The notes: generated by a model not told the origin, from the letters alone. A stretch of 64,000 nt of DNA from Chloroflexota bacterium (GCA_018662365.1 JABJGH010000022.1:101499-165498); one strand, 5' to 3'; shown: positions 36,467 through 46,011, numbered from the stretch's first letter. Numbers and translations: made by a program.

Positions 36467-38263
36467 ATGGAAGAACCGAATTGGTTGGACTTAAAAAAAC
36501 AACTAGTTGACTGTGCCATGGGAAGATTGCCAGCAGAAAAAGTCATTAAAAATGGCCAGTGGATTTCCGTTCAATCAGGGGAAATAATTCCTAATATAGA
36601 CGTAGCAATAATTGGAGAAAAAATTGCCTATGTCGGGGAAAATGCAGATCACACAATTGGACCAAATACTGAGGTTATCGAAGCGAATAACAAATATTTA
36701 GTACCTGGGCTCTTAGATGCACATATGCATGTGGAATCCGGGATGGTAACAGTGACTGAATTTGTGCGTGCAGTAATGGCTGGGGGAACTACCGGTATTT
36801 TCATTGACCCCCATGAAATTGCGAATGTCTTTGGGTTAAAGGGTGTGAAATTGATGGTTGATGAAGCAAGTATTCAGCCAATTCATGTTTGGACTCAAAT
36901 ACCTTCCTGTGTTCCCTCCGCTCCAGGTTTTGAGACACCAGGGGCGAGCATCGGCCCAGAAGAAGTTGCCGAAGCAATGACTTGGGACGGCATCATTGGA
37001 TTAGGGGAAATGATGAATTTTCCAGGGGTTGCAAACAGCGACGAAAATATGCTTGCAGAAATCGGTGAGACTCATTTGGCTAATAAAGTGGTTGGTGGAC
37101 ATTATGCTTCCCCAGATCTGGGCATCCCCTTTCATGGGTATATTGCGGGGGGAGCCGAGGATGACCATGAGGGAACGAGGCCAGAAGATGCAATAGCCCG
37201 GGTTAGACAAGGCATGAAAGCAATGCTTCGATATGGTTCAGCTTGGCATGATGTAAAAGATCAAATTCCCGCAATTATAGAAGAAGGTTTGGATTCAAGA
37301 AATTTTATATTGTGTACCGACGATTCTCATGCTGAAACCTTAATCAATGATGGCCATATGGATCGCGTAGTTCGGCATGCAATTTCTATGGGATTGTCCC
37401 CAATGCAAGCAATTCAAATGTCAACGATTAACACAGCCACACATTTTGGGATGACTAGAGAAATTGGTATGATCGCCCCAGGGCGATTTGCTGATATTCT
37501 TATTGTCTCAGATCTTGAGGAATTAATCATTGACCGGGTCATTTCCAAAGGAATAACTGTTTCAATAAATGGGGAACTGCAAATCGAGTTACCCCCCTAC
37601 CCTTATCCAGAATGGGCAACAAAATCAGTAAACTTTGGAAAAGAAATTACGGCGGAAGACTTCAAATTGCCTGCCAATTCAAATGGAAATGTTACCGCAA
37701 ATGTAATTGGGGTAATTGAGAATGAAGCCCCTACAAAACACCTTAAATTCGATCTTCAACCGGAAAATGGTGAACTACTGATCGATATTAAGCAGGATAT
37801 TTTAAAAATTGCGGTGGTAGAAAGGCATACTGGAAATGGAAAGGTAACTGTTGGATTAGTGAACGGTTTTGGTTTCACTGAAAATTGCGGCATTGCTACA
37901 ACTGTTGCACATGATAGTCACCAAATGATCGTTGTGGGAACTAACGAAGAAGATATGGCAATTGCAGCAAATGAGTTGGCCAAAATAAATGGTGGTCAAA
38001 TTGTTGTGAAAAATGGCGAGATCATTGGCTTTGTTGATCTGCCAATTGCCGGCTTAATGTCTAATGAAAGAGCAGAAATAGTTGCAGATAAAGCTCGAAC
38101 AGTCTTAGATGGTTTCATAAAATGTGGGTGCAATTTGAACAATCCTAATATGCAATTAAGCTTACTTGCCTTGGTTGTCATTCCAGAATTAAGGATTTCT
38201 GATCTAGGATTAGTAGATGTAAATGAATTCAAATTCATTCCAGTAATTGACCAGAATATTTAA
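36467..38263 (+). CDS. ade: Adenine deaminase
   Basis: Adenine deaminase converts adenine to hypoxanthine and ammonia. The 598-residue protein matches the Ade family in length and shows DAHMHVESGMVT near residue 85 (metal His residues), GGTTGIFIDPHEIANV, the GLGEMMNFPGV block near 180, GHYASPDLG, and TDDSHAETL near 285, followed by the C-terminal domain with NGFGFTENCGIATTVAHDSH. A GAGGTG ribosome site precedes the ATG. It directly precedes a purine-type BMP transporter, which supports a role in using imported purines as nitrogen source. Confidence 0.95.
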   Translation: MEEPNWLDLKKQLVDCAMGRLPAEKVIKNGQWISVQSGEIIPNIDVAIIGEKIAYVGENADHTIGPNTEVIEANNKYLVPGLLDAHMHVESGMVTVTEFVRAVMAGGTTGIFIDPHEIANVFGLKGVKLMVDEASIQPIHVWTQIPSCVPSAPGFETPGASIGPEEVAEAMTWDGIIGLGEMMNFPGVANSDENMLAEIGETHLANKVVGGHYASPDLGIPFHGYIAGGAEDDHEGTRPEDAIARVRQGMKAMLRYGSAWHDVKDQIPAIIEEGLDSRNFILCTDDSHAETLINDGHMDRVVRHAISMGLSPMQAIQMSTINTATHFGMTREIGMIAPGRFADILIVSDLEELIIDRVISKGITVSINGELQIELPPYPYPEWATKSVNFGKEITAEDFKLPANSNGNVTANVIGVIENEAPTKHLKFDLQPENGELLIDIKQDILKIAVVERHTGNGKVTVGLVNGFGFTENCGIATTVAHDSHQMIVVGTNEEDMAIAANELAKINGGQIVVKNGEIIGFVDLPIAGLMSNERAEIVADKARTVLDGFIKCGCNLNNPNMQLSLLALVVIPELRISDLGLVDVNEFKFIPVIDQNI

Positions 38264-38271
38264 TTTTTTCT

Positions 38272-38283
38272 ATTGTCTAGACA
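38272..38283 (+). promoter_or_regulatory. Palindrome TGTCTAGACA upstream of the BMP operon
   Basis: ATTGTCTAGACA contains a perfect ten-base palindrome and shares ten bases with the site before ade. It precedes a TATAGTACAAT-type -10 region near 38301-38311. Confidence 0.45.
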
Positions 38284-38415
38284 TCTTAATTTTTTTTTGA
38301 TATAGTACAATCTACAAGACACTTATTTCCGCAGGAGGTGAACGAAATTCAAAAAACTATTCCATTTATCTTAATAATTTTTTATCATAAAGTTAATTTC
38401 TAAAGGAGAATTAGA

Positions 38416-39693
38416 ATGACCAATAAAAAATATTTTTACTTTCTAACTATTTTTGTAATACTTGCATTAGCTCTAGCTGCATGTGGCGGAAACAATGAAC
38501 CCGCCAATGAAACAGCAAATGAAGCAGATGCCCCAATGGAAGAGGCAATTGATTGTAAAGCTTCTGGAGCAGCTGAAAGCGAAGGTGCATACCAAATCCC
38601 AGCAGCAATTGACGGCTGCTACAACGTAGGTTTTGTATATGTTGGCCCTCATGACGATGGTGGTTGGTCTCAAGCTCACGATGTGGGTCGAATGTGGGTA
38701 GAGGATAATGTCGAAGGTGTTCATACAGCCTATGTAGAAATTGTTGCAGAAGGTGCTGATGCTGAACAAGTAATTCGTTCCTTGGCTCGAAAAGGTTTTG
38801 ATGTAATCTTTACAACCTCCTTTGGTTATATGGATGCTTCTGAAGTAGTTGCCGAAGAGTTCCCAGATGTAGACATTATTCATGTGAGTGGGTTTAAATC
38901 AAATGAAGCCAATTTCGGTAATTTGATGGGCGCCATGGAAGATATGAAATATCTGGCCGGTATGTTGGCTGGCTCTCGAGCAAAAATGGACGGCAATCCT
39001 AAATTAGGATATATGGCTACATTCCCTATCCCTGAAGAGCTGCGGTTAGGAAATGCTTTTGGGCTTGGTGTACAGGAAACCTGCCCAGAATGTACAATTG
39101 ATGTTCGCTGGCTATTCACTTGGCATGATCCAATTTTAGAAAAAGAGGCTGCTTCTTCCCTCTTTGATGGTGGCGCACAGGTCGTAATGACCGGTGCTGA
39201 TACACCTGCTCCCGCCGAAGTTGCTCCTGAAGGCAAATGGGGCATTACCTATGACTATAGCGGAAACTGTACTGTAGACGCTTGCTTGACATCCATGTAT
39301 TGGAACTGGGGCCCCATTTATGGTGAAATCGTCGAAAATTCACAGGCTGGTACTTGGGTTGGTGGTTGGCAATACTTTGACGCTGATTCTGATGCAATGG
39401 GATTGCTCGGTTTCATGGATGGCGAAACAATGCAACCTGGCACCGCAGAACTTCCTGCCGAAGATTTGGCATTAATCGAAGATACCTTGGCATTGATGTT
39501 ATCGGGAGATTTCACACGCTTTGACGTCTTCAAAGGCCCGATCATGGACAATCAGGGTAATGTTGTTTTGGAAGATGGTGTAAGCCTAGAACAGATCGAT
39601 CTTGATGGCTTTGCACAGTTTGGTGTTCCTTGTGAAACCTGTATGTACTGGTGGAATGAGAATATCACCGCAGAGCTTCCTTCACTAGATTAG
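38416..39693 (+). CDS. BMP-family lipoprotein, purine ABC transporter binding protein (system 1)
   Basis: A solute-binding lipoprotein of 425 residues with lipobox LALAACGG and an acidic Ala/Asn linker. The BMP/PnrA pattern is clear: VGFVYVGPHDDGGWSQAHD near the mature N-terminus, ADAEQVIRSLARKGFDVIFTTSFGYMD, and VMTGADTPAP. It is longer than most BMP proteins, with cysteine-containing inserts (two Cys near the start, CPEC and CETC later) that could form disulfides. Known members bind nucleosides or related purines. It opens the operon that carries the ATPase and two permeases; AAAGGAGAA precedes the ATG. Confidence 0.92.
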   Translation: MTNKKYFYFLTIFVILALALAACGGNNEPANETANEADAPMEEAIDCKASGAAESEGAYQIPAAIDGCYNVGFVYVGPHDDGGWSQAHDVGRMWVEDNVEGVHTAYVEIVAEGADAEQVIRSLARKGFDVIFTTSFGYMDASEVVAEEFPDVDIIHVSGFKSNEANFGNLMGAMEDMKYLAGMLAGSRAKMDGNPKLGYMATFPIPEELRLGNAFGLGVQETCPECTIDVRWLFTWHDPILEKEAASSLFDGGAQVVMTGADTPAPAEVAPEGKWGITYDYSGNCTVDACLTSMYWNWGPIYGEIVENSQAGTWVGGWQYFDADSDAMGLLGFMDGETMQPGTAELPAEDLALIEDTLALMLSGDFTRFDVFKGPIMDNQGNVVLEDGVSLEQIDLDGFAQFGVPCETCMYWWNENITAELPSLD

Positions 39694-39713
39694 AACCGTT
39701 CTAAAAGTTTTCG

Positions 39714-39747
39714 GAGGCGACCCTGAAATAGGGTCGCCTCTTATTTT
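39714..39747 (+). terminator. Hairpin between the binding protein and ATPase genes (system 1)
   Basis: A perfect ten-base-pair stem GAGGCGACCC/GGGTCGCCTC with a seven-base loop, followed by TTATTTT. It may end most transcripts after the binding-protein gene, giving an excess of binding protein over the membrane complex. Confidence 0.85.
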
Positions 39748-39814
39748 AGCTTTCTGGTAATTAATTATTTTGAATAAGGCTTTATAATTTTTTATTTTTT
39801 CCAGGAGTATGCCT

Positions 39815-41344
39815 ATGAATCAATCTCCTCCTACCAACGCTGTTGAAATGCAAAACATTGTCATTCGTTTTCCTGGCGTATTAGCAAATGACAATGTGAA
39901 CCTTACTCTGAAACGGGGGGAAATTCATGCGCTTTTAGGAGAGAATGGCGCCGGAAAAAGCACATTGATGAATTCCTTAGCAGGGCTTTATAAACCTGTT
40001 TCCGGCACAATAAAAGTTCATGGCGAGCAAGTAAGTTTCAACTCCCCAAAAGATGCCATTGCCAAAGGCATTGGCATGGTCCATCAGCATTTTATGCTGG
40101 TGCCCACTCAAACAGTCACTGAGAATATTTTACTTGGTTTGAATGAGCCAAAATTCTTTATGAATATGCCAAAGTACGATCAGAAAATCCGGGACCTGCA
40201 AGACCAATTTGGGTTGCGGGTTGACCCTACTGCAAAAATCTGGCAACTTTCTGTGGGGGAACAACAACGTGTTGAAATATTAAAGACTTTGTATCGAGGA
40301 GCCAATATTTTAATTATGGACGAACCCACAGCGGTTCTGGCTCCACAAGAAATTGATGAATTAATGGACACAATGAAGGCTATGGTTGACCAGGGTAAAT
40401 CGATTGTATTTATTAGCCATAAGCTCCATGAAGTAACTACGGTTGCAGACCGGTTGACGGTTTTAAGGCGAGGGGTAGCAACCGCTGAGGGTATTGATAT
40501 TGAAGGCATAACGGGCGAAAAATTGGCGGAATTGATGGTTGGTAGAAAGGTCATATTTTCAGTAAAGAAAAAACCTCAAGTGCCCGGCGACGTAGTCTTA
40601 GAAGTTATGGATGTCAGTGCAGAAAATAATAAGGGTGTCCCCGCTTTAAAAAACCTTTCCTTATCCGTACATCAGGGAGAAATTTTAGGAATAGCTGGGG
40701 TGGCAGGAAATGGTCAAAGCGAATTAGCAGAGGTTATTACTGGTCTACGAAAATGCTCTGGAAGCATAAAAATCAACGGGAAAGAAGTTGCAAATCAAGA
40801 ACCTAGAAAAGCGATATTAAGTGGCGTTTCCCATATTCCTGAAGACCGAACAGGCGTGGGATCTGCTCCAAACATGACAATCACTGAAAACACGATCATG
40901 AAGAATTACAGGGACGATCCAATCGGAAATCGATGGGGAATTAATTTTACGGCCGCTCAAAGCCATGCACGAGATCTCAAGGAGGCGTATGAGATTCTCG
41001 CCCCTAGTGTGCGTACACAAGCAAGGAAACTATCGGGAGGAAATTTGCAAAAAGTAATTTTAGCCCGTGAAATAACAACCAATCCAGCCTTGATGGTTGC
41101 CATGCAACCAACTCGAGGGTTGGACGTAGGTGCGATCGAATCCATTCAACATTTACTTCTGGAGCAACGGGAATCCGGGACAGCCCTCCTACTCATTTCG
41201 GAAGAATTGGATGAGTTATTAACCCTTAGCGACCGAATTGCAGTCATATATGAAGGGGAGATCGTTGGCATTATCGAGGCAGAGGGCGCGGATATTAATG
41301 AAATTGGCTTGATGATGACAGGAACAAAAAGGAGTGTGGCATGA
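39815..41344 (+). CDS. ABC transporter ATPase, BMP/purine type, two ABC domains (system 1)
   Basis: A double-domain ATPase of the nucleoside/sugar (CUT2-like) kind. The first half has Walker A GENGAGKST, signature LSVGEQQRVE and Walker B ILIMDEPTAVL. The second half has AGNGQSE in place of a normal Walker A, the LSGGNLQK signature and AMQPTRGLDVGA. The degenerate second half is usual for this family. AGGAG at 39803-39807 is too close to the ATG at 39809, so I choose the ATG at 39815. Its stop overlaps the next start (ATGA). Confidence 0.93.
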   Translation: MNQSPPTNAVEMQNIVIRFPGVLANDNVNLTLKRGEIHALLGENGAGKSTLMNSLAGLYKPVSGTIKVHGEQVSFNSPKDAIAKGIGMVHQHFMLVPTQTVTENILLGLNEPKFFMNMPKYDQKIRDLQDQFGLRVDPTAKIWQLSVGEQQRVEILKTLYRGANILIMDEPTAVLAPQEIDELMDTMKAMVDQGKSIVFISHKLHEVTTVADRLTVLRRGVATAEGIDIEGITGEKLAELMVGRKVIFSVKKKPQVPGDVVLEVMDVSAENNKGVPALKNLSLSVHQGEILGIAGVAGNGQSELAEVITGLRKCSGSIKINGKEVANQEPRKAILSGVSHIPEDRTGVGSAPNMTITENTIMKNYRDDPIGNRWGINFTAAQSHARDLKEAYEILAPSVRTQARKLSGGNLQKVILAREITTNPALMVAMQPTRGLDVGAIESIQHLLLEQRESGTALLLISEELDELLTLSDRIAVIYEGEIVGIIEAEGADINEIGLMMTGTKRSVA

Positions 41345-42447
41345 AATTTCCCTACACTCTAAAATTAGAAAAACGAACCGATGATGTTCCGAAATGGCTG
41401 CCCGCTGCAACAGCATTTGGCTCAGTCATAGTTGCATTCATTATTAGCGGAATTATTCTCAAATTTATTGGAGGAGAACCCTTAAGAGTTCTTAAATTCT
41501 TTTTCTCAGCCACTTTCGGCTCATGGGGTGTATTTTCTGACACATTAGTCAAAGCAACCCCCCTAATAATGGTGGGTTTGGCTTGTGCGGTAGCCTTTAG
41601 AATGAAGCTTTGGAATATTGGTGCGGAAGGCCAGTTTTATATGGGTGCCTTTTTCTCCAGTCTTGTTGTACTCATTCCAATCGTACCCTTAAACAGTACA
41701 CCCAAATTTGTCGTGATTGGCTTGATGATCGTTATGGGAATGATTGGTGGTGCAATTTGGGGTTTCATTCCAGGATATCTCAAAGCCAAATATCAAGTGA
41801 ACGAAATTATTACAACCTTGATGCTTAACTATATTGCGATCTACTGGAATAATTTTTGGATCTTTGACAAATGGAGTGATGCTGGATTCCAAATGACTCC
41901 TCAATTTGATAAGGTTGCATGGCTCCCTCGCCTCTCAGACCTTGCAAAAGAATTCAAAGCTTTCTCTGGAATTACATTACATTTAGGGATTGTCTTTGGA
42001 ATTATTGCTGCCGTAATCATATGGTGGATATTGGAACGAAGTCATTGGGGCTATCAGATCAAATTAATTGGTGATAATCCCAAGGCAGCCCGATACGCTG
42101 GGTTAAATATAACTCGCAATCTTATCCTTGTAATGATGCTATCTGGCGCTTTAGCAGGGTTAGCAGGCATGTCTGAGATCAGCGGCGTTGTACATCGATT
42201 ACAAGAACGCATTTCATCAGGATATGGATTCACAGGAATTATTGTAGCTTGGTTAGCTAAACTCAACCCCTTCGCGGTCATCATCGTTTCGATTGTTTTT
42301 GGCGCTTTAATCGTAGCGGGACGAGAAATCCAACCTTCTGGCTTAGCATTTCTTTTGCAGGGCATCATCTTATTTATGGTCATCAGCAGTGATGTTCTCC
42401 TACGATACAAGATATATATTGTGCGGTCAGAAAAGGAGGCAGCATGA
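41341..42447 (+). CDS. ABC transporter permease, BMP/purine type (system 1, first subunit)
   Basis: A 368-residue permease with about eight to ten hydrophobic segments. AFRMKLWNIGAEGQFYMGA is the conserved block of nucleoside permeases of the BPD_transp_2 family, and the later IGDNPKAARYAGLN loop is the ATPase contact site. It overlaps the ATPase upstream and the second permease downstream by four bases each, a tightly coupled operon. It should form a heterodimeric channel with its neighbour for nucleoside or purine import. Confidence 0.92.
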   Translation: MKFPYTLKLEKRTDDVPKWLPAATAFGSVIVAFIISGIILKFIGGEPLRVLKFFFSATFGSWGVFSDTLVKATPLIMVGLACAVAFRMKLWNIGAEGQFYMGAFFSSLVVLIPIVPLNSTPKFVVIGLMIVMGMIGGAIWGFIPGYLKAKYQVNEIITTLMLNYIAIYWNNFWIFDKWSDAGFQMTPQFDKVAWLPRLSDLAKEFKAFSGITLHLGIVFGIIAAVIIWWILERSHWGYQIKLIGDNPKAARYAGLNITRNLILVMMLSGALAGLAGMSEISGVVHRLQERISSGYGFTGIIVAWLAKLNPFAVIIVSIVFGALIVAGREIQPSGLAFLLQGIILFMVISSDVLLRYKIYIVRSEKEAA

Positions 42448-43409
42448 ATTTTGAAATTATTCTCCATGCCGGTTTAGCCACTGGCACAATTCTTTTATTT
42501 GCTGCAATTGGCGAAATATTTGCTGAGCGTGCAGGTGTATTAAACCTTGGGGTTGAAGGAATGATGTTGTTTGGGGCAATGGCAGGATTTAGCACCTCGT
42601 TGGCCACTGGAAACGCCTGGGTGGGACTTTTGGTCGCAATGATCGCAGGCGGCGTTCTAAGCCTTGCTCATGGCCTTGTGACTATTCATTTTCAAGCAGA
42701 TCAGGTCGTAAGCGGACTTTCACTTACTTTTCTTGGTACGGGACTGGCACTTGTTTTAGGAGAGGGATTAACCGGACAAAATCCTCCCCTTATTCCGTTT
42801 GTAACCATCCCCCTGCTATCCGATATTCCATTTATTGGTCCAGCTTTTTTTACAGATCATAATGTATTGGTGTATGTGGGTTATCTTTTTGCACCAATGG
42901 CGGCTTACTATATCTATAAAACTCGCCCAGGGATGCACTTGAGGGCTGTCGGCGAAAAACCTTCAGCAGCTGACACATTGGGGATTAATGTTTATGGATT
43001 GAGATATTTTTATACATTTGTAGGAGGGATGTTAGCAGGTCTTGCAGGCGCAACGATCACATTGGCCGTATCGCCAGGTTGGTATAGCAGTCAAACCACT
43101 TCGGGTCAGGGGTGGATTGCAGTGGGCCTAGTAATTTTTGCCCAATGGAATCCCTTACAAGCTGCTTTTGGTGGATACCTTTTTGGATTCCTCCGTCGTT
43201 TTATTTTAGATCTTCAAGGACCCGCGACTCTACTGGGTTTTGCAAACCCGCTATATGTGAATTCTAACTATGGTTTTTTCTTGCAAATGATGCCATTTGT
43301 GCTAACTATCATTGCTCTGGTTTGGGGATCACGTACCGCCATGAGGAAGCGCCTTGGAGCTCCGGCGGCACTGGGAGTGCCCTATATTCGAGGAGAAAGG
43401 GGATTGTAA
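42444..43409 (+). CDS. ABC transporter permease, BMP/purine type (system 1, second subunit)
   Basis: A 321-residue BPD_transp_2 permease, about eight to ten hydrophobic segments. The ERAGVLNLGVEGMML motif and the AVGEKPSAADTLGINVYGLR coupling loop mark it as the YufQ-like partner of the preceding YufP-like subunit. It closes the operon and is followed by a strong terminator. Confidence 0.92.
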   Translation: MNFEIILHAGLATGTILLFAAIGEIFAERAGVLNLGVEGMMLFGAMAGFSTSLATGNAWVGLLVAMIAGGVLSLAHGLVTIHFQADQVVSGLSLTFLGTGLALVLGEGLTGQNPPLIPFVTIPLLSDIPFIGPAFFTDHNVLVYVGYLFAPMAAYYIYKTRPGMHLRAVGEKPSAADTLGINVYGLRYFYTFVGGMLAGLAGATITLAVSPGWYSSQTTSGQGWIAVGLVIFAQWNPLQAAFGGYLFGFLRRFILDLQGPATLLGFANPLYVNSNYGFFLQMMPFVLTIIALVWGSRTAMRKRLGAPAALGVPYIRGERGL

Positions 43410-43433
43410 GCCCTTTCTTTTTAGATTTAAACC

Positions 43434-43468
43434 AAAAGTGCCGCAATTAATTGCAGCACTTTTTTTTA
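43434..43468. terminator. Bidirectional terminator after BMP system 1
   Basis: AAAAGTGC and GCACTTTT flank an inner 12-base palindrome GCAATTAATTGC. Adenines on one side and eight thymines on the other let it work for both this operon and the convergent radical SAM operon. Confidence 0.85.
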
Positions 43469-43485
43469 TAAGCAATTAAATGTTG

Positions 43486-44427
43486 TTAGTTTTCAACCTG
43501 ATATAAATAGCCACTTTGTAGTGATGATTTTGCACGAATATGTTTTAAGATATATTGCCCACAATTACTTCCAATTAAATTTTCCTCAGTCTCGCCAACA
43601 CTTACAATTGTTCGATATCCGGCAGCTTCTAATTTTGAGACCAAAGAATACCCTGTCCCATTTTTACTAGGATCAATATAAGACTTCAAGCTTTCATTTT
43701 CTGCTTTATAAGTGGGATTCAATGGTGTTATTTTAATTAAGTATTTTTCAGGATTAAAGTAATTCAATAAAACTTTTGGATCCACAGGAGAACCTTCAGC
43801 TAACGCAAAGTTTAAAGTAATTTTCCTGTCTCCTTCCTTATAAAAATCATCTCCATACTCAGCAAGTTTGGCAAAATCCCACTTTTTTACCGGAATAATG
43901 TCGTTCCTTAATTCTTGGTCAGTGGTATGGATTGAATACTGAAATTGAAAATTTCCATTGGAATATAATTCATTTTTTACTTCTTTTAATTGGCTAAAAA
44001 ACTCATCCGTACCATTTGGGGCAATTGTTGAAATTGAAGGCATAAATCCTGGGGCGTCATATCGTGAAGGAAATTCACGCAAGACTTTTATAACATCCAA
44101 ATTGAATGAGGGTTCTCCCATTCTAGCAAATTGGATCTTAAACTGTTTCGAAGGGATCACTTTGTCTGGAAATTTCAGATCAACTATTTGATCTATCTGT
44201 TCAAACATTCTCTCCTTGGAAACTTTCCCGTGATAAAAACCACCCGCATCACACATCTTGCATTCAACCGGACACCCATATAATGTTGAAATCATCAGCA
44301 CCCATTTTTCTTCCAACGGAATTGGGGGTTGTACAGCCTCAACGAACTCTACTAATTCCCCGTCATTATATTCTCCGACATATACCATGGCGATATCTTC
44401 TCTGCCAGAAGTTGCAACAATTTTCAT
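43486..44427 (-). CDS. RlmN/Cfr-like radical SAM protein
   Basis: A 313-residue radical SAM protein with the CxxxCxxC cluster motif at Cys52, Cys56 and Cys59 (GCPVECKMC). A GEPSFN motif near 117, and a late NCGQY with Cys289 match the RlmN/Cfr methyltransferases, in which the equivalent Cys of ACGQ takes part in methyl transfer. It lacks most of the N-terminal helical domain that RlmN uses for RNA binding, so an rRNA target is not assured. It overlaps the flavoprotein gene by four bases. Function is unknown, but the chemistry is likely methylation or a related radical reaction. Confidence 0.75.
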   Translation of the reverse strand: MKIVATSGREDIAMVYVGEYNDGELVEFVEAVQPPIPLEEKWVLMISTLYGCPVECKMCDAGGFYHGKVSKERMFEQIDQIVDLKFPDKVIPSKQFKIQFARMGEPSFNLDVIKVLREFPSRYDAPGFMPSISTIAPNGTDEFFSQLKEVKNELYSNGNFQFQYSIHTTDQELRNDIIPVKKWDFAKLAEYGDDFYKEGDRKITLNFALAEGSPVDPKVLLNYFNPEKYLIKITPLNPTYKAENESLKSYIDPSKNGTGYSLVSKLEAAGYRTIVSVGETEENLIGSNCGQYILKHIRAKSSLQSGYLYQVEN

Positions 44428-45311
44428 TTTAACTTAACCTGCTTTTTTGTATATATTTTCATGGCAGCCTTGATACCCTCTCCCACAGATATTGATGTTT
44501 GTCGAAATAATCCATTCTTTACATCACCAATTACATAAAGATTTTCTGGTTTATCAATCTTTCCTAAACCCTCTATTTCATTATTTTTCAAAAATCCTAA
44601 CTCTGGTTCTCGACCTATCGCAAATATCAAAAAATCTAGTTGAAACTTTAATAATTTTGAAATGACATTCACATCGATTTCCAGCTTAGAACCAGTCCAT
44701 TTTATACCATTTATCTCTGAATTTGAATAATAATTTATTGCGCTATTTTTTTGAACTCGTTCCCATAACAGGGGAAGTCCACTAATTTTTTCAGACCGAT
44801 TCAGCAAAATTATTTTGTTTTGCTGGGCTAAATTTATTGAATAATCAAGTGCGGCATCTCCAACCCCAACAATTCCAATGTTTTTATTTTTTTCTTTCAC
44901 CAGGGAGTAAACCTCGTAAAAAATTCGCGACCGCACATCTTGTGATAATTCAAATTTTTGGAATTTTATTGGTTTTGTCCCTGAGGCAATAATTAAATAG
45001 TCTGAAGTAAATTTTTTATTGTCGGTTTCTACAATAAATTGATCTCCGTCTCGAACAATTTCATGTATCTCTTGGTAAGTAATTTTTAAATCATTTTTTC
45101 CAAATTGGTCTTTAAATTGGGTTACTAACCCCGGCCCTGTGATCCCTTTGGGAAATCCAAGATAATTTTCTACAAGATTTGCATTTCTTAACACCCCCCC
45201 TGCCTCATCTTTCTCAAATATGATTGGGGTGATGCCATAACGTTTTAACTGAATCGCAGCTGATAATCCAGCAGGTCCAGCTCCAATGATAATAACTTCT
45301 GAATATTTCAC
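44424..45311 (-). CDS. Thioredoxin-reductase-like FAD/NAD(P) oxidoreductase
   Basis: A 295-residue two-dinucleotide-domain flavoprotein. GAGPAG at 10-15 binds FAD, GVGDAALDYS near 148 binds NAD(P), and YVIGDVKNG near 258 closes the FAD site. The CxxC disulfide of thioredoxin reductase is missing, so it is more like ferredoxin-NADP reductase of the thioredoxin reductase type and may feed electrons to an Fe-S partner. Overlaps of four bases with the radical SAM gene downstream and the hydrolase gene upstream point to a three-gene functional unit. Confidence 0.85.
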   Translation of the reverse strand: MKYSEVIIIGAGPAGLSAAIQLKRYGITPIIFEKDEAGGVLRNANLVENYLGFPKGITGPGLVTQFKDQFGKNDLKITYQEIHEIVRDGDQFIVETDNKKFTSDYLIIASGTKPIKFQKFELSQDVRSRIFYEVYSLVKEKNKNIGIVGVGDAALDYSINLAQQNKIILLNRSEKISGLPLLWERVQKNSAINYYSNSEINGIKWTGSKLEIDVNVISKLLKFQLDFLIFAIGREPELGFLKNNEIEGLGKIDKPENLYVIGDVKNGLFRQTSISVGEGIKAAMKIYTKKQVKLK

Positions 45312-45958
45312 GGAAGGGATTTAATTACTTCTTCAATCGTTTCGACATGTGCGAATCCATGGGCTAAATTCCTTAAGGATCCCATCTGATGTTCCTCATT
45401 ATAGGTGGCAGTGCCATCTATAGTAAAAATAACATTGAAACCTCTGACAAACGCTGACCTTGCCGTTGTTTCACAACAAAGGTGGGTCATCACTCCAGTG
45501 ATGATAATGTCTGTAATGCTCCTTTTTGTTAACATTTTTTCTAATTCTGTATTCCAAAAAGCATCATATTGTGATTTAGTAATTTTTTGCATTTTATCAA
45601 TTTTCAAATCTGAAGAAATTGACTTTAAGGGGTTCTCGTTCAAAAGGTTTTTATTCCACCAAACACCCATCATACCTTCACTCTCATTTTGATCTATGTG
45701 TTGGGTATAAAATTTCGCCATGTTTCTTTTATTAAATTCTTCAATTAGTAAATTGATCCTAGGAATTATTGCCTCGGCGCTAGGGATGAATGCGTGGGAT
45801 TCTGGTTTCAAAAAGTAATCTTGCATGTCAAGCACTATTAATGCAGTTGTTGAAGGAATGGTGTACTCTCCCCGACTTAACCCGCTATTCTCTAAAATAG
45901 ATCTAAATTGTTCGGATTTTTCTAGGATATTTTTTTTAGAATAATATTTTTCACGCAT
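45308..45958 (-). CDS. Isochorismatase-fold cysteine hydrolase
   Basis: The 216-residue protein has the isochorismatase-like catalytic triad: Asp44 in LDMQDYF, Lys128 in ITKSQYDAF and Cys161 in GVMTHLCCETTA. Members split amides (nicotinamidase, N-carbamoyl compounds), or vinyl ethers (isochorismate). It starts the operon with the flavoprotein and the radical SAM protein. No siderophore or nicotinate genes are adjacent, so the substrate stays open; a product of the radical SAM enzyme is one speculation. Confidence 0.88.
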   Translation of the reverse strand: MREKYYSKKNILEKSEQFRSILENSGLSRGEYTIPSTTALIVLDMQDYFLKPESHAFIPSAEAIIPRINLLIEEFNKRNMAKFYTQHIDQNESEGMMGVWWNKNLLNENPLKSISSDLKIDKMQKITKSQYDAFWNTELEKMLTKRSITDIIITGVMTHLCCETTARSAFVRGFNVIFTIDGTATYNEEHQMGSLRNLAHGFAHVETIEEVIKSLP

Positions 45959-46011
45959 TCGATTTTATACTATTTAAGTTTTAGGAAATTGAAATTACCA
46001 AAACATAAGCT

